From Cerioporus squamosus (lineage: Eukaryota; Basidiomycota; Agaricomycetes; Polyporales; Polyporaceae): a stretch of 64,000 nt of DNA. Location of the stretch: contig JABYQS010000010.1 of the NCBI GenBank assembly GCA_022592435.1, positions 310,001-374,000 of the forward strand. Direction: 5' to 3'. The notes beneath the pieces were generated by a model. The model saw nothing but the letters and a program-made list of their open reading frames with translations, was not told the origin of the DNA and did not search any database. A program made the position numbers and the translations under genes. Each line of letters opens with the position of its first letter. The stretch's first letter is position 1. Positions 35,228 through 46,250 of this stretch are shown piece after piece.

Positions 35228-36043
35228 TCATGTCTCGTCCATGTGCTCCACCGCCGGCTGTTCTCGTGTCAGCTGCGTGAGGACGGACATCCCGCGGACG
35301 AAGAACGGTCGGATCTCGTTGATCTCCATCGCGCAGAGGTTTTGCAGCTGTGGCGCACGGTCAGTATGCGGCGGGGCGCGCGACGGAGCAGGCGAAGCCT
35401 ACTATCAGCTCGTTAGGGTCGAGCTTGGAGAGACCCTCTCGGCTCTTTGCTTGTCGCGCTTCTCGGATGTCTTTGAGCAGAGTGCGGATCTTTTCTGGGT
35501 TTTGGAGGTCGTCGGGCGCACTGCGGAGAGACGCGGAAAGAGATTGTCAGTGCGACTGGCGAGCATTACGTTTGGGCATGCGCAACGTACACATCAAGGA
35601 GTATCTTCGCGACCTCGGCGAAGCGGAAGGGCATCTCGCTGAAGCTGGGCAGGGTGGTCTCCTGCGTCAGCTTGTCCTGGAGAAAGTCTGACAGAAGCCT
35701 AGAGCGTGAGCGTTCAGGTCTCACGCGCATTGCTCACAGCAGTACATACCGACGTTCAGCCATGACGGGGCAACGATGTGGCATTTCTTTTTGAGCTTGA
35801 GATTGGATGCCATCCAGAGCGGGACCTTGCACTTTGTTGGTGGTCGCAAAGGACCGTATGCGCCCTACATCTCAAGAGCAATCTCGTGAGCATTTGGTTC
35901 GTTCTTGGAGACAGGTGGTGTACCGAGATGAAGGCGGTGCGTTCCATGGACACGAGAGGAATGATCTCGACGAGCTGCTCGGATGCGACGAGCTCGAGCT
36001 CGGGAGGCGTTACGGATGTCCTCAGCGATGGTGGGAGCGCCAT
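35228..36043 (-). CDS. PSF2: GINS complex subunit Psf2, DNA replication
   Basis: Five exons (36043-35924, 35864-35750, 35687-35591, 35520-35403, 35347-35228) give 189 residues, normal for the family. Psf2 is one of four GINS subunits of the CMG replicative helicase. Conserved stretches are MALPPSLRTSVTPPELELVA, LRPPTKCKVPLWMASNLKLK followed by KKCHIVAPSWL, LPSFSEMPFRFAEVAKILLD, IRTLLKDIREARQAKSREGL and AMEINEIRPFFVRGMSVLTQ. The intron before DFLQDKLTQE skips an earlier AG. The gene diverges from the haspin kinase across 359 bases that contain two MluI cell-cycle boxes. Confidence 0.95.
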
Positions 36044-36402
36044 AGAGAGTGTCTTCTCGGCCTATATATGCTATACAGGGGAGTGAAGGCGCGTTGGCTA
36101 GGTCGTCGCTGGACGCGTCGTGGAGGAGGAGGCGGAAGAGCCGCGAGAAGCGAGACGCGGTATTGGCGTCTGTCACGATCACGTGGGATGACGCGTGTCG
36201 CGCTTTGCCACGGTTGGGTTTCTGATCTGAGATCGAAGCTTGCCTCCCGCCACACGTCTCCGTCCACTGCACCCGCTGCTCGCAAGTGCTATTGGCCAGC
36301 CATCCTCCGTCTACCGCAGCCGCCAATATTCCCTTGCTCCAGGACTGGGCTTTGTGGGCAGGTATCTCTCTCTGCCTGCTCACTCTCAACCTCGCATACA
36401 CC
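36044..36402. promoter_or_regulatory. Divergent promoter, PSF2 / haspin, with two MCB elements
   Basis: The two start codons are 359 bases apart. Perfect ACGCGT hexamers occur at 36113-36118 and 36191-36196, and a TATA-like tatatat is near 36063. ACGCGT is the MluI cell-cycle box bound by MBF (Mbp1/Swi6) in G1/S. An upstream in-frame ATG at 36286 exists for the kinase frame, but 36403 has the better context (caccATG). Confidence 0.5.
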
Positions 36403-39222
36403 ATGCTCGGCACCCGCACCAAGCAAGTCTTCTCCTACGGCCGGCGCGGGCACCGCGTGGTCAACGTCTACGACGACTACGACCGCCCTAAACCCAACGA
36501 AGCTTCTATTACGTCCTCGAGAATAGAGAACGATGAATCCCGCTCCCGTCCATCGCACAAGCTCCCCAAAGACTCCCCAGTCTCAACCAAGTCCAACTTC
36601 ACCCAGGAGGACTCCCCCATTCGCACGAAGAGACTGAAGAAGTCCCCGAAAGCCGCCAAGGTTGGAAAGGTGGACGTCGCGAAACCCATCCTCCGTTATC
36701 CCCTTGGTTCCCTTGCGCCCAACGCCCCTGGCTCTCCTGCTGTTCCCCCACCTCTCCGCGCCAAGCGCCGCGTAACCTCCATGAAGGCTGCCCCGCTTAC
36801 ACCAAGCTCCCCCATTGTCAAGGTTGACATCGAGGTTGTGGATGCGCAGGGTCGACGGGTCAGCCAGGAGCACCGTGTATCGCGGACAGACGTGCAGGCG
36901 AACGTTCTCGCTCCTCCGCCCGCGAAGGCGGTTAAGCCTCTTCCTCGTACCAAGGCGATGAAGAAGAAGCAGCCAGTGTCCGTGATTGAGCTCACCTCAG
37001 AGGACGAGGCCGATCTCCCACTCGCGCGTCGATCGCGCATGTCAGCGAAAGTCACCACCCCAAAGGCAACTAAGCCTGTCCCTCGTTCCAAGGCCATGAA
37101 GGAGAAGGAGGTGCACCCTGTCACTGTGATCAGCTCCGACGACGAGGAAAATGCCCCACTTGCCCGACGACCAAGACGTGCCGTCCAGGGCAGCAGAACG
37201 CAGCCTCTCGTCATTTCGTCCGATGAGGATGACTCTGGCAGCGACTGGGACCCGATGCAGGATGCATCTGATCAAGACACTTCTATCGAAGAGCCTGCTC
37301 TGAGGACCCCTCGATTACGGCGCGGGCTTCAGCGAACCCGGTCGAATGTGGTTTTGTCGCCTTCGCCCACACCATCACTGTCCCCTCCATCTACGCCCTC
37401 CACCACACCTCCTTCAGACCCTGGCCCAAGCAAAGTGCGGCCTGTGACACCACCGGCGGCCGCGCGGAACACACCACCTGCCAAACCTCCTGCACCTACC
37501 GCAGCTCCGCCTGCTCCCGTTGCACGCAATGCCACGATGCCATCCCGCTCCGCCCGTCCACAAACCCTGGCGCCTTTGTCATCGTTTCATGACTTTGGAT
37601 GTGATGACGAATCGGGGCCGAGCCGCTCAAAGCCACGGAAACTCACGCCCATCCGAGCACGACCTGGTCGTGCCATCTTCCCGGCACCTCCCTCTCCGCC
37701 ATCACCAACCACATTCTCTGAGGCGGATCTTGATGTCACCTTTGACTTCGATCAGCTAGCACTCTCGCCCAGGGCGCTGGCCGAGGTTAAACGTCTCGAC
37801 GCAGCGGCGGCACCCTCTGTCCCCGCGTACGTTCGCCCTCTTCTGCAGGAATGCGGACAGGCAACCCCGCACGAATTCTCCGCGTTCATCGAGATGTTCC
37901 CTCACGACCCCATGGTGCGATCACATACCGCGCTGAGTTTGCCTGCGTTCCAGAAGATCGGAGAGGCAAGCTATTCGGAGGTGTTCGGCATTGGGGACGT
38001 CGTGCTCAAGATAATCCCGCTGCGGGACGAGGATCGTGACGGGCTCGTCAACATGGACGTCGACAGCCCTGCACCGAGCGATGCCAAAGATGTCTTGAAG
38101 GAGATCATCGTGACGAGGGCAATGGGCGACATGTGCTCTGGATTCGTCGAGCTACTTAGGACGTACGTCGTCCGCGGCAAGTACCCCTCGTTGCTGTTGG
38201 ACCTCTGGGATGAGTACGATGAGCGCAAAGGCAGCGAGAGCGTCCGTCCAGGTTCGTTCGTCTCGCCGTCTAAGACTTCTCCGCCCCGCTGATGTATCAG
38301 TCTTCATGCAGATTCGTTCACGGTCTCCCAGCTGTATGCTATCATTGTCTTGCCAAACGGTGGCCCAGACCTGGAGGCGTACACCTTCAGCACGCCTTCG
38401 AAGACTGGCTGGCGACAAGCATGCAGTGTCTTCTGGCAAGTGACTCGCACCCTCGCCGAGGCGGAGGACCTCGTCAGCTTCGAGGTGCGCATATACTCAC
38501 TCGGCTGTCCGCCATCTCCTTGTTAACCTTCCCCGCAGCACCGCGACCTCCACTGGGGCCAGATTCTCGTGAAGAACGTGCCGGCAAAGAGCACCAGCCG
38601 TCGGAAGACACGCACTGCGATGGACGACCCGGACAACGGCGTGCTGGTCACGATCATCGACCTGGGGCTCGCACGGATGGACTCACATGCCGGCGCCGGG
38701 GACAGCGTACACTGGACGCCGTTCGACGAAGAGACGTTCGAGGGCGAGGGCGACTACCAGTTCGATGTGTACCGCATGATGCGCATGCACAATGGGGATA
38801 CGTGGGAGGAGTTTCGGCCACTGACGAATGTGATGGTGAGTGTCCTCGCCTGTTTGGCCTGCCCTCGTTGTTGGATTAGGTAAAGATAATGGACTGACTG
38901 ATGATTCTTTTCTTAGTGGCTGCACTACCTTGTGCTCAAGCTGTTGCAGTCGAAGCGGCTGCGACCGCCTGCTGTCGCGCGGAAGAGTGCAGTCGCCCAG
39001 CCTGCCTCGGGGTACAGCGAGCGCGAGTGCTACGAGTGCTTGAAGGAGATCGAGGCAGCCCTCTCGCAGTGCCTCGCTTCCGTCAAGGCGACGCAGGGCG
39101 CGAAGAAGAGCAGGCGGAAGACTGTCGCCCCAGGCAAGGCGGGCAAGATTAAGGACGTTGTCGGGCCCAAGAGCGCTGGCGAGCTGCTGGACATCGCGAG
39201 ATCGAGAAGATGGGTGCTGTAG
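36403..39222 (+). CDS. Haspin-family serine/threonine protein kinase
   Basis: Four exons (36403-38251, 38312-38484, 38539-38835, 38917-39222) give 874 residues in frame. Haspin phosphorylates histone H3 Thr3 in mitosis, which places Aurora B/Ipl1 at centromeres. The first about 480 residues are disordered, basic and Ser/Pro-rich, with two repeats of a PLPRTKAMKKK / PVPRSKAMKEK type. The atypical kinase domain follows: FQKIGEASYSEVFGIG with the Lys in VVLKIIPL, the catalytic loop HRDLHWGQILVK (about residue 675), and IIDLGLARM where most kinases have DFG. Then come VHWTPFDEETFEGEGDYQFD and VYRMMR, a haspin hallmark. The C-terminus ends SAGELLDIARSRRWVL. Confidence 0.92.
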
Positions 39223-40030
39223 ACCGGGTGTCTATGGTGTCTGAGGTGTCGATCTGGGTTTCCACACGTTAACCGTGGTGTTGGATGGAGTGTACTATAT
39301 GAGCCTTGTGTGTAATGGATACCCCTGCATCGTGGATTTGCAATGGCGCACTCACCCTGCCAACTTCCAACTACTTCCGGGTGATGACCGATAAGGTATC
39401 ATGCTCATTCACGACAACGGTGTAGTCAGGGTACATAACTGCGAACTCAAATATGCGGAGTGATTAGGAAGTCGTCGGTATTGCTACAGCTAGATGGATG
39501 GATAGGTGATCCGGTAATCATGGGTCCGCTGGGTAGGAATGTGGATGGGGAGCGCAACGCGAGCTATACGACTATGCATGTGCGAGGATGTGCTCCTTGA
39601 GAGCAGAGGGACAACGATACATCAGGACAGACAACGCTAACAGACGACAACATGGAACTATGAGGACAGCGGGAGTTCGACGTGAGTGGATACAGAGACA
39701 CGGAGATGGGTGGGGAAGGCGTAGCGCAGGAACACAAATAACATAGGGGGTAGGCGAATAAAATAGAACGGGCGGGGCGTCCTTGAACCTGTTCGCGACG
39801 TCGGAAAGGGCAGCCGCGACCAGGCAATGCATGTCGTCCGCAACTATATACCCCTTCAAAACATAGAGAAAATATTGATGGGAGGGAAGACAACCGCAGT
39901 ACGCCACACGCAGACGTAGACGACGATGGTCCCATTCCCACCGCGCAAGGCCGGGCGAGCGGTTGCCATCACTCGAGGATCCAAACCGACGAACCGACGA
40001 TGGACGGACTGAGAGGCGGTAGAGGCGAGG
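39223..40030. other. Convergent intergenic region
   Basis: These are the 3' flanks of haspin and the disordered protein gene. I see no gene, RNA or repeat. Minus-strand open frames at 39564-39941 lack any domain. Confidence 0.4.
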
Positions 40031-41227
40031 TTACCTGTTCTCCTTGACGTCCGCGGTCTTCTTGCGACCTCGCCCTGTCGCGGTCGTCGTGCCATTGGAG
40101 GCGGTAGAGCTCTTCGGAGGCGTGATCTTTCGTTTCTTCGATGGAGGAGCGGTCTTCTCTGATGCACGCGAGGCTGCATGACCTGAGGTCCTTGCGCGAC
40201 TCGCGCCGCGCGGGGGAGCGGGTGCATTGACGACCACCGGACGCTTGCGAAAATCGTACCGCGGCGCTGGCGCTGGTTGCAGGGCAGGGAGTGGCGCCCC
40301 TGAGCATGTAGTGGGGCGGACGGGCGAGCGGGAGGCCGGGCGCGATCTGCTCGGACCGGCGGAGGGGCGTGCACGGGTGTTAAACTCTGCTGGCGGCGGA
40401 ATCTGGGGAATGACATGCCGGGCGCGAGAGGGTGTGCCTGCGGGAGATGGGGCCGATGTGGCTTGGGATCGTTCGGGCGAGAAGCCGAGTTGGGATAGTG
40501 TGAAGTTCTGCTCCGCGTCATCGAGCTGCGGCAGCATAGACTCGAGCTGAGAGGCGGGTAGTGCACTGGTGTTCTGCACGGGCCACTGCAATGAGCCATT
40601 CGGGGTAACGAGCGGCGTGTCGATCCAAGACTCCGTCTCTTGTGACTCGCCCTGGGCGCTGGGCTGGGAATGGGGTACAGTGTCGATTGGGCTGAGGAAG
40701 CGGTTCGGAGACCGTGACTGGGATTGACGTATGAGTCGCTGTGGCGTGGTTGGACCTTGTGCGCCCTCCTGGCAAGGCCGAGGGGAAGCAGGCGGGAGTC
40801 GGTACCGATGAGAGGGCTGTGCGAAGACCGGTGCACGCGTGTTGATGCCTTGCGAGGGAGGTTCCTCGTCGGCGGGCTCAGTGAGCGTCCGCTCCAGTGT
40901 CGCGGTCTTCTTCCGGTATCGGTACGCATGGCTGACACCGTGCCCGTCAGAGTCAATGTACCAGGTCCTGGGGATCCTTGGATCCTCCTCGTCGCTCTCT
41001 TCACCGTCGTCGTGGCCGTCGTGCATGTCGCGAGTGCGTTTGAGCATGCGCCGCTTTGGCTGGACTTGAACGGAGAACCGGGGGACGGTGGTCACGGGCG
41101 GCAGCGTGTTCTCGTAGGCGAAGTCGCGAACCCGAATACCCTGCGTGGTTAGCGCGGCGACGATGTCATGGCCGGCTGGGGCTGCATCGTCTGCCTCAGG
41201 TGGTTGCGGATGTTGCGAAGCATGCAT
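40031..41227 (-). CDS. Uncharacterised, largely disordered basic protein
   Basis: One open frame gives 398 residues from the ATG at 41227. The frame stays open to an ATG at 41410, but that extra N-terminus (61 residues) looks non-coding, so I prefer the shorter start. The protein has a short ordered-looking N-terminal part (ALTTQGIRVRDFAYENTLPP), an acidic patch (DGEESDEEDPRIPRTW), and then a Ser/Pro/Arg-rich region. The C-terminus is Lys/Arg-rich (TAPPSKKRKITPPKSS, GRGRKKTADVKENR), which suggests nuclear location. No family is recognised. Confidence 0.65.
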   Translation of the reverse strand: MHASQHPQPPEADDAAPAGHDIVAALTTQGIRVRDFAYENTLPPVTTVPRFSVQVQPKRRMLKRTRDMHDGHDDGEESDEEDPRIPRTWYIDSDGHGVSHAYRYRKKTATLERTLTEPADEEPPSQGINTRAPVFAQPSHRYRLPPASPRPCQEGAQGPTTPQRLIRQSQSRSPNRFLSPIDTVPHSQPSAQGESQETESWIDTPLVTPNGSLQWPVQNTSALPASQLESMLPQLDDAEQNFTLSQLGFSPERSQATSAPSPAGTPSRARHVIPQIPPPAEFNTRARPSAGPSRSRPASRSPVRPTTCSGAPLPALQPAPAPRYDFRKRPVVVNAPAPPRGASRARTSGHAASRASEKTAPPSKKRKITPPKSSTASNGTTTATGRGRKKTADVKENR

Positions 41228-42467
41228 GGGCGGAGAATTCGCATGTTCCTTGGTCAGAAGGTGGTTGAGACAAGCGAAAAAGTCATGTAGGCACTGTTCT
41301 ACACTTACGATAGCGGCCGATAGCAGGCCGTTAACGTTGCTTGAGCACGCAAATGGCGGTGGTTGAGAGGCGCCATTTTGCTCATCAGAGGTTGTTGTAT
41401 TGCAGCACACATCTGGAGCTATTGGCCGTGGGTGGTTTGACCCTGCTATGCGTGAATCGGTTGGGAGAGTGCGCTGGGTCGTCGGACCGCCACAATCGGA
41501 CGGGCTTCTTCGGCGTGGTTGGCGTGGATCTGGTCGTGACGGCAGACAAATATGGAGCGTGTTGATTGTGCGATCACGCCGTTCGCCAGGTCTCTGTTAC
41601 GAGCCGCTAAGCGGAGGCGACCTGCGACGACGGGAGGTGGTGGGTGGTGGGATGCTCGTCGTCGCTGGACAAGCTGTAGGACGCGTGCAGGAAGCTGAAA
41701 TGAAGCTCAGAATCAGTGCGGTCCGAAAGCGAACAGACGACGCGAGTCAGTCCGACCCGAACAGGAAAGGGAGCGCCCGTGTCACACCGTCGCGTCACAG
41801 CCCTCCCGCGCGCCTTCCTCACCGCCACCGTGCCGTGTGCCTGCAACCATGCCTCGCCGTCTGCTCGCCGTCTCAGATCTCAGTGCCCTGCCTCAGCGCC
41901 CCGCTCGTCGACCTGACGAACCTGTTCGACATCACCATCTTTCGTCGCTTGCCAGGACACCACCGGAGGAAGGTGCTTGCGGCTGGCAGGGCCAACTGAC
42001 CGGCCAGAAGCCGTCAGTCTCCAGGGAATGCATTGACAACTCTACCTTGATATAGGCGTATCTAAGTTCAGGATGCAATATCCAGAATCACTCTATCAAG
42101 TTGGAGATTGTCAATTGTGAGTGATTCTCTGTGTTACCCAGTGTATCCTGGGCTGATCTCACTTCAGTTGTCAGAGAGGGGAACTGCCATGCATCACTTC
42201 CCCTCGTAGATACTGCATCGGGCGGCTGTGAGGGGCGAGCGCGACGCGCCTTAAAATGCCCTCACCTGAGCGGGCTCCGCTCATCCATCATCGCGGTGCC
42301 CGCGGCCCCTATGAGCTAGTCTCGGTTACGCCGGACATCATCGGTTTGTGTATCACTTAGCCGCTCCTCAAGAAGCAAACTCGGGTGCAAGCCGTCCAGG
42401 TCCGCGTCTTCCTTCCCCCCTTCTCTCCTCTCTCTTTCTACTTCTTGACTTGGGGTCACTGGCGGAA
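41228..42467. other. Intergenic region with a short foldback
   Basis: No gene is supported. An imperfect inverted repeat pair at 42033-42052 and 42094-42114 could form a hairpin. The last 100 bases are CT-rich, a typical leader before the ATG at 42468. Confidence 0.4.
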
Positions 42468-43740
42468 ATGTCTGGCGTTGGTGGCACGAACAATTTCTTC
42501 ATTGTCGACGACCACGACATCCAGTCTATCAACTACGAGACTCAGGACGAGTGGTTCCAGCAGTTCGTCAAGGACGCATACAGCGGGACAGTCACCAGTG
42601 GCGTAGCCGGGGCCAAGGCCAGTCTCAAGTTTGCAGGTATGTCTGTTGGTCCCAACCATCCACCGTGAACTCACAATCTCTCAGGTACTGCTGTTGGCGT
42701 GGTTGGTCTCGCGACGACAGTCGCCAACGCAGACCCTCCAGCTGCCCAGTTCTCGATTGATGGCAAGGTCGTTCAAACCACGACAGCACCTAACAACGGC
42801 TCGGACAACTTCTCCTTCGTTTACCTCGCTCAAGATGGCCTCGACAGTACCTCCCATGTACTCGATATTGCAGTCTTGAACGCCACTACAGATTATCCAT
42901 TCGTCATGGACTATGTCCTCTATTTGCCAGTTCAAGGTGCTACTCCAACAGCATCGCAGTCGGTCGTCACGACTTTCCTTCCTGCGCCCACATCGTCTTC
43001 TGCATCCCAGGACGCGTCCACGGGGAAGTCTTCCGTCCCTGTCGGCCCAATCGTGGGCGGTGTTGTCGGTGGTCTCGCGGTCCTCGTTGCAGCGTGCATT
43101 GCCATTTGGTTCTTGTGCTTCCGCCGGCGCCGGTCCACCGGGCAACCATACTTCTACGCAACATCTGTCAAGCCTGGTGATCTACTCGATGAAGATGGTC
43201 TGTACCTTTCTTGGCGCTCGATGCGAGCATTGGTTGACACCGCATCTCGCAGAGGTCAAAGCTACACCGTACGAAGTGCCTCCGTCTATCGCCCCTTCCT
43301 CTACGTTCGGTCCTGGTTCGCAGTATCAGCCCGGGCAGCAATCCGCGTTCACTCCCCCGCATCCTCCGCCCTCCGCGTACAGTGCTCCATCGCACTACAC
43401 TGCGCCGTCTGGCCTTGGATACGGGACATCATCCGCGTACACGCCCTCCGAAGCGCCCGTCAGCGACTACAGCTCAGGCTCAGGACTCTCTGCACCGTCC
43501 ACTCTGGTTCTCGCGTCTGGCAGCACGCCGCGCGTGACTGCGAGCCCGAACCAACCCCGGAGCAAGGCGGCGGAAGCTGGCATGTTGTCGGTACCGCAGG
43601 AAGCGACGTTCCACGCCGACTCGGGCGTTCGCTTTGACGCGAACGGGCAGCCAATTCCCGCCGAGTCGTCGTCATCTGCGGTGGCTCTTGCTCCCACCCC
43701 AGAGCTGTCGGACGTGCCGCCCTCTTACACCCCCGCATGA
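42468..43740 (+). CDS. Single-pass membrane protein, tandem family member 1, PPxY tail
   Basis: Three exons (42468-42636, 42685-43198, 43254-43740) give 389 residues in frame. This belongs to an Agaricomycete family of unknown function. The beta-rich N-terminal domain starts VDDHDIQSINY and includes FAGTAVGVVG, AQFSIDGKVVQTTTAPNNG and HVLDIAVLNAT. A Ser/Thr-rich stalk leads to a Gly-zipper membrane span (GPIVGGVVGGLAVLVAACIA) and a basic stop (FRRRRS). The cytosolic tail is Pro/Ser/Tyr-rich and ends HADSGVRF...DVPPSYTPA. No signal peptide is visible, so the span may be a reverse signal anchor with N-out topology. A paralogue follows directly downstream. Confidence 0.8.
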
Positions 43741-44498
43741 AGGATCGAGTGCCAGCCTGAGTCAGGGCAATGGTCGATAGGGAGATGAGGCAGAGGGATA
43801 GAGGAACCTTGCGCCGCTGAGCGGCCCGCGACCGTGCATCTGGGCTTTACATTCATCCGCATTCGATTCACAGTACTCGTGCCCAACCCGTGCACAGTCG
43901 GTAATGTTATTCGGTGTTTACATTCATCTCCCTCTGTATATTAGCCCGAGTTTCTAAGTCATAGTAAGGTATTGGAGTTTATTGTATGCAGAGCCGCTGA
44001 GGCTGCCGTTTGTTGGAGCTGCTCCGCTTCAGTATGACCTCGCGTAGTATGGCAGTGGTTAACCAAGCGTTCCTAGAGACGATATTCTCAAGAGTATGCA
44101 AATAAGCGCCTAACCCTCTCATAAGTTCTACCTTTCCTCGGAGTCTTTTTCTCAACCAGTCATTGTGGACCTACATGAGCTCGTGCTTTCTGTCTATGAT
44201 CATAGGCCGAAGTGTATGTCCAGCGTGCGCTCGCAATGAGTTGCCTCCGACGATGTCGGGCGTCTGATGTCTCACAAGTCCGGCGCCCTTGGCTGTGATG
44301 GACCTGGAGCACAACGTTGTCCTTACCCGCCCATCACCGGGCTCTGCACGTAAAGCCGCCATAATGTGGCGGTCCTTTTCAAATTCCCTTTCTCCTCCTC
44401 ACTACCGCGACGACAGTCTTACGAACCCGATAGCCGTCGCGCGTGCAGCGCCCTTCCCCCGCAGTTGAGGACGAACTCGGTATCGAAGTACGAGCGCA
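43741..44498. other. Intergenic region between tandem paralogues
   Basis: This region is AT-richer than its flanks, and holds the 3' end of the first paralogue and the promoter of the second. No leftover gene fragment or repeat linking the two duplicates is seen. Confidence 0.4.
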
Positions 44499-45736
44499 AT
44501 GACGGACGTAAACGTGGACAGCGCGAACACGACTGCCATCCAATTTGATTCGTATGGGTCCTCGGGGTGGGTGCTGGTGCAGACGGGGAACAACCCGACC
44601 ATATTCTCGCAGAGCTTGACAAGGGTGGAGTCGACCGGCGGGGCGGTCTTTCGGTTCCATGGTGCGTATATCCTGGTTCTGCAGTACACAGAGAATGTAA
44701 CGTCCGCCAATCCACTTTCGTAGGCACGCACGTGCAGGTATATGGCACGATCCTCGTCCCGACCGTAACCGGTGCGACCGTTCAGTCGGCTTACGCCTTG
44801 GACAACAATGGCACTACCCCCTTCTCGTCTGCATCGGTAGCGAGCGCGCTCATCCAGGAGGTCGACGACCAGCTCTTCTTCGATTCTGGAGCGCTGTCGG
44901 ATGGGGACCACGTCCTTGTGATCAATGTTACGACCGCAAGCAGTGGCGCACCGTATCTGCTTGACTACATCAAGTACACTGCGACTACGCCCCCGACGAC
45001 TTCTTCCAGCTCTACATCCGCAAGCGCAACAGGTAGTGCATCTGCAACTGCCGCTCCGAGCTCAGCGAAGAAGAGCAATATCGGACCGATCGTTGGCGGA
45101 GTGGTGGGAGGGGTCGGTGGTGGTTTGCTCCTGATTCTATTCGGCTTCTTCCTATACTATCGCTACTTCCGCCATCGCCGTAAGCTTTACGGAAGGCGGC
45201 GCGGAGGAAAGGGTAAGTCGCATTCCCCATGCGCCCTCGCAGTTGTTCTCCTGTGCTAACCAATCTTGGACTCGGCCATAGACCTCGTCGAAGGTTTGGT
45301 GGACGAACCAAAGTCGGACCTGTCACCCTCGGGCTCATCTCCCTTCTCGAGCGACCTCTCTCCCTCCCGGTACGGCGCCCCGACCGTTCCCTATGCCGCG
45401 TCTACAATCCTGCCGGACGACTCAGCCTCCCAGGTCGCTGGGCGCCTCTATGCTGCCGAGCTCGCCCGCGAGCGTGCGGGAGCAGGTCCCGGATCGTCCG
45501 CAGGCGCCGCATACGCGGGCTCGAGCAGTGGTCGAGAAGGAGACGGTAACGGAGCAGGAGGTCCCGCGTGGATGTCGGACCGGAAGGAGTCCGTTCCGCC
45601 ACCAGTCCCCGAGGAGCCAGAACCGGAAGCGGTCCAGCACCAGGACTCGGGCATCCGTTTCAGGGATGGCGACCCCGTTAGCGTGCACGTCGAGGACCTG
45701 GTCGACCGGCCGCCCGACTACGACGCGCCGTCGTAA
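44499..45736 (+). CDS. Single-pass membrane protein, tandem family member 2, PPxY tail
   Basis: Three exons (44499-44661, 44724-45212, 45282-45736) give 368 residues in frame. It has the same order of parts and the same two intron positions as the upstream paralogue. It has a beta-rich domain (GTHVQVYGTI, ALDNNGTTPF, GDHVLVINVTTAS, YLLDYIKYT), a Ser/Thr stalk, and a Gly-zipper span (SNIGPIVGGVVGGVGGGLLL). A basic stop (RHRRKLYGRRRGGK) and an acidic tail ending HQDSGIRFRDGD...VDRPPDYDAPS follow. Sequence identity outside the span is low, so the duplication is old. Function is unknown. Confidence 0.8.
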
Positions 45737-46250
45737 GTTGTGCGTTGTTCGTGACGGATGTGGCGCTCCGTTTGTTGTCTCCTCGGACTGGGTGGGAGCC
45801 TGGGACGGGCTAGGGTTTGCGTTCGCGGTGGTTTTCTCCCCTCTTCTCGGAACGTTCGTCTTCATGGTTTGCTCGAGTGTATGACCCACATTAATGCCAT
45901 ATTTGCTAAGCTATATATGGCTTACTGCGGGCGGCGCGCCGAGCGGTACGGGGGACGCTGCCGAAGACCCTTCACCTCCGCCACGAACCGCGTTCGATGT
46001 ATCTTGGTAAGGCAGTGAGCTTCGGGGTGACCTGAATGGCCCGGATCTCGCGGTCAAATCGAAGGTGTATGGTGAGGTGAATATCGACGTCACTGCTCGC
46101 ACCGCCCCTTCCGAGTGCGAGGATGAGGATGTCAGGGGACCAGTGCTACCGCTGCTACTACACAAACACGAGTGTGCATGTGGGCCGTTACAAGGTTTCA
46201 TATTGCATGGCCCAACTAACCGTTCAAGGCAGCGGCAGAGGTAGCACGCA
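45737..46250. other. Intergenic region, nothing clear
   Basis: This is the 3' flank of the second tandem membrane protein gene. No supported gene or repeat. Confidence 0.35.

Noticed and set aside
35640..35760. Suspected frameshift in PSF2 before DFLQDKLTQE
   Set aside because: A downstream acceptor (ttctgtcag) gives a clean frame, and the total length matches the family.
39856..41004. A 382-codon minus-strand open frame rich in Arg/Pro
   Set aside because: It overlaps the disordered-protein frame (40031-41227) on the same strand in another frame; its composition is the shifted reading of that gene, with no domain.
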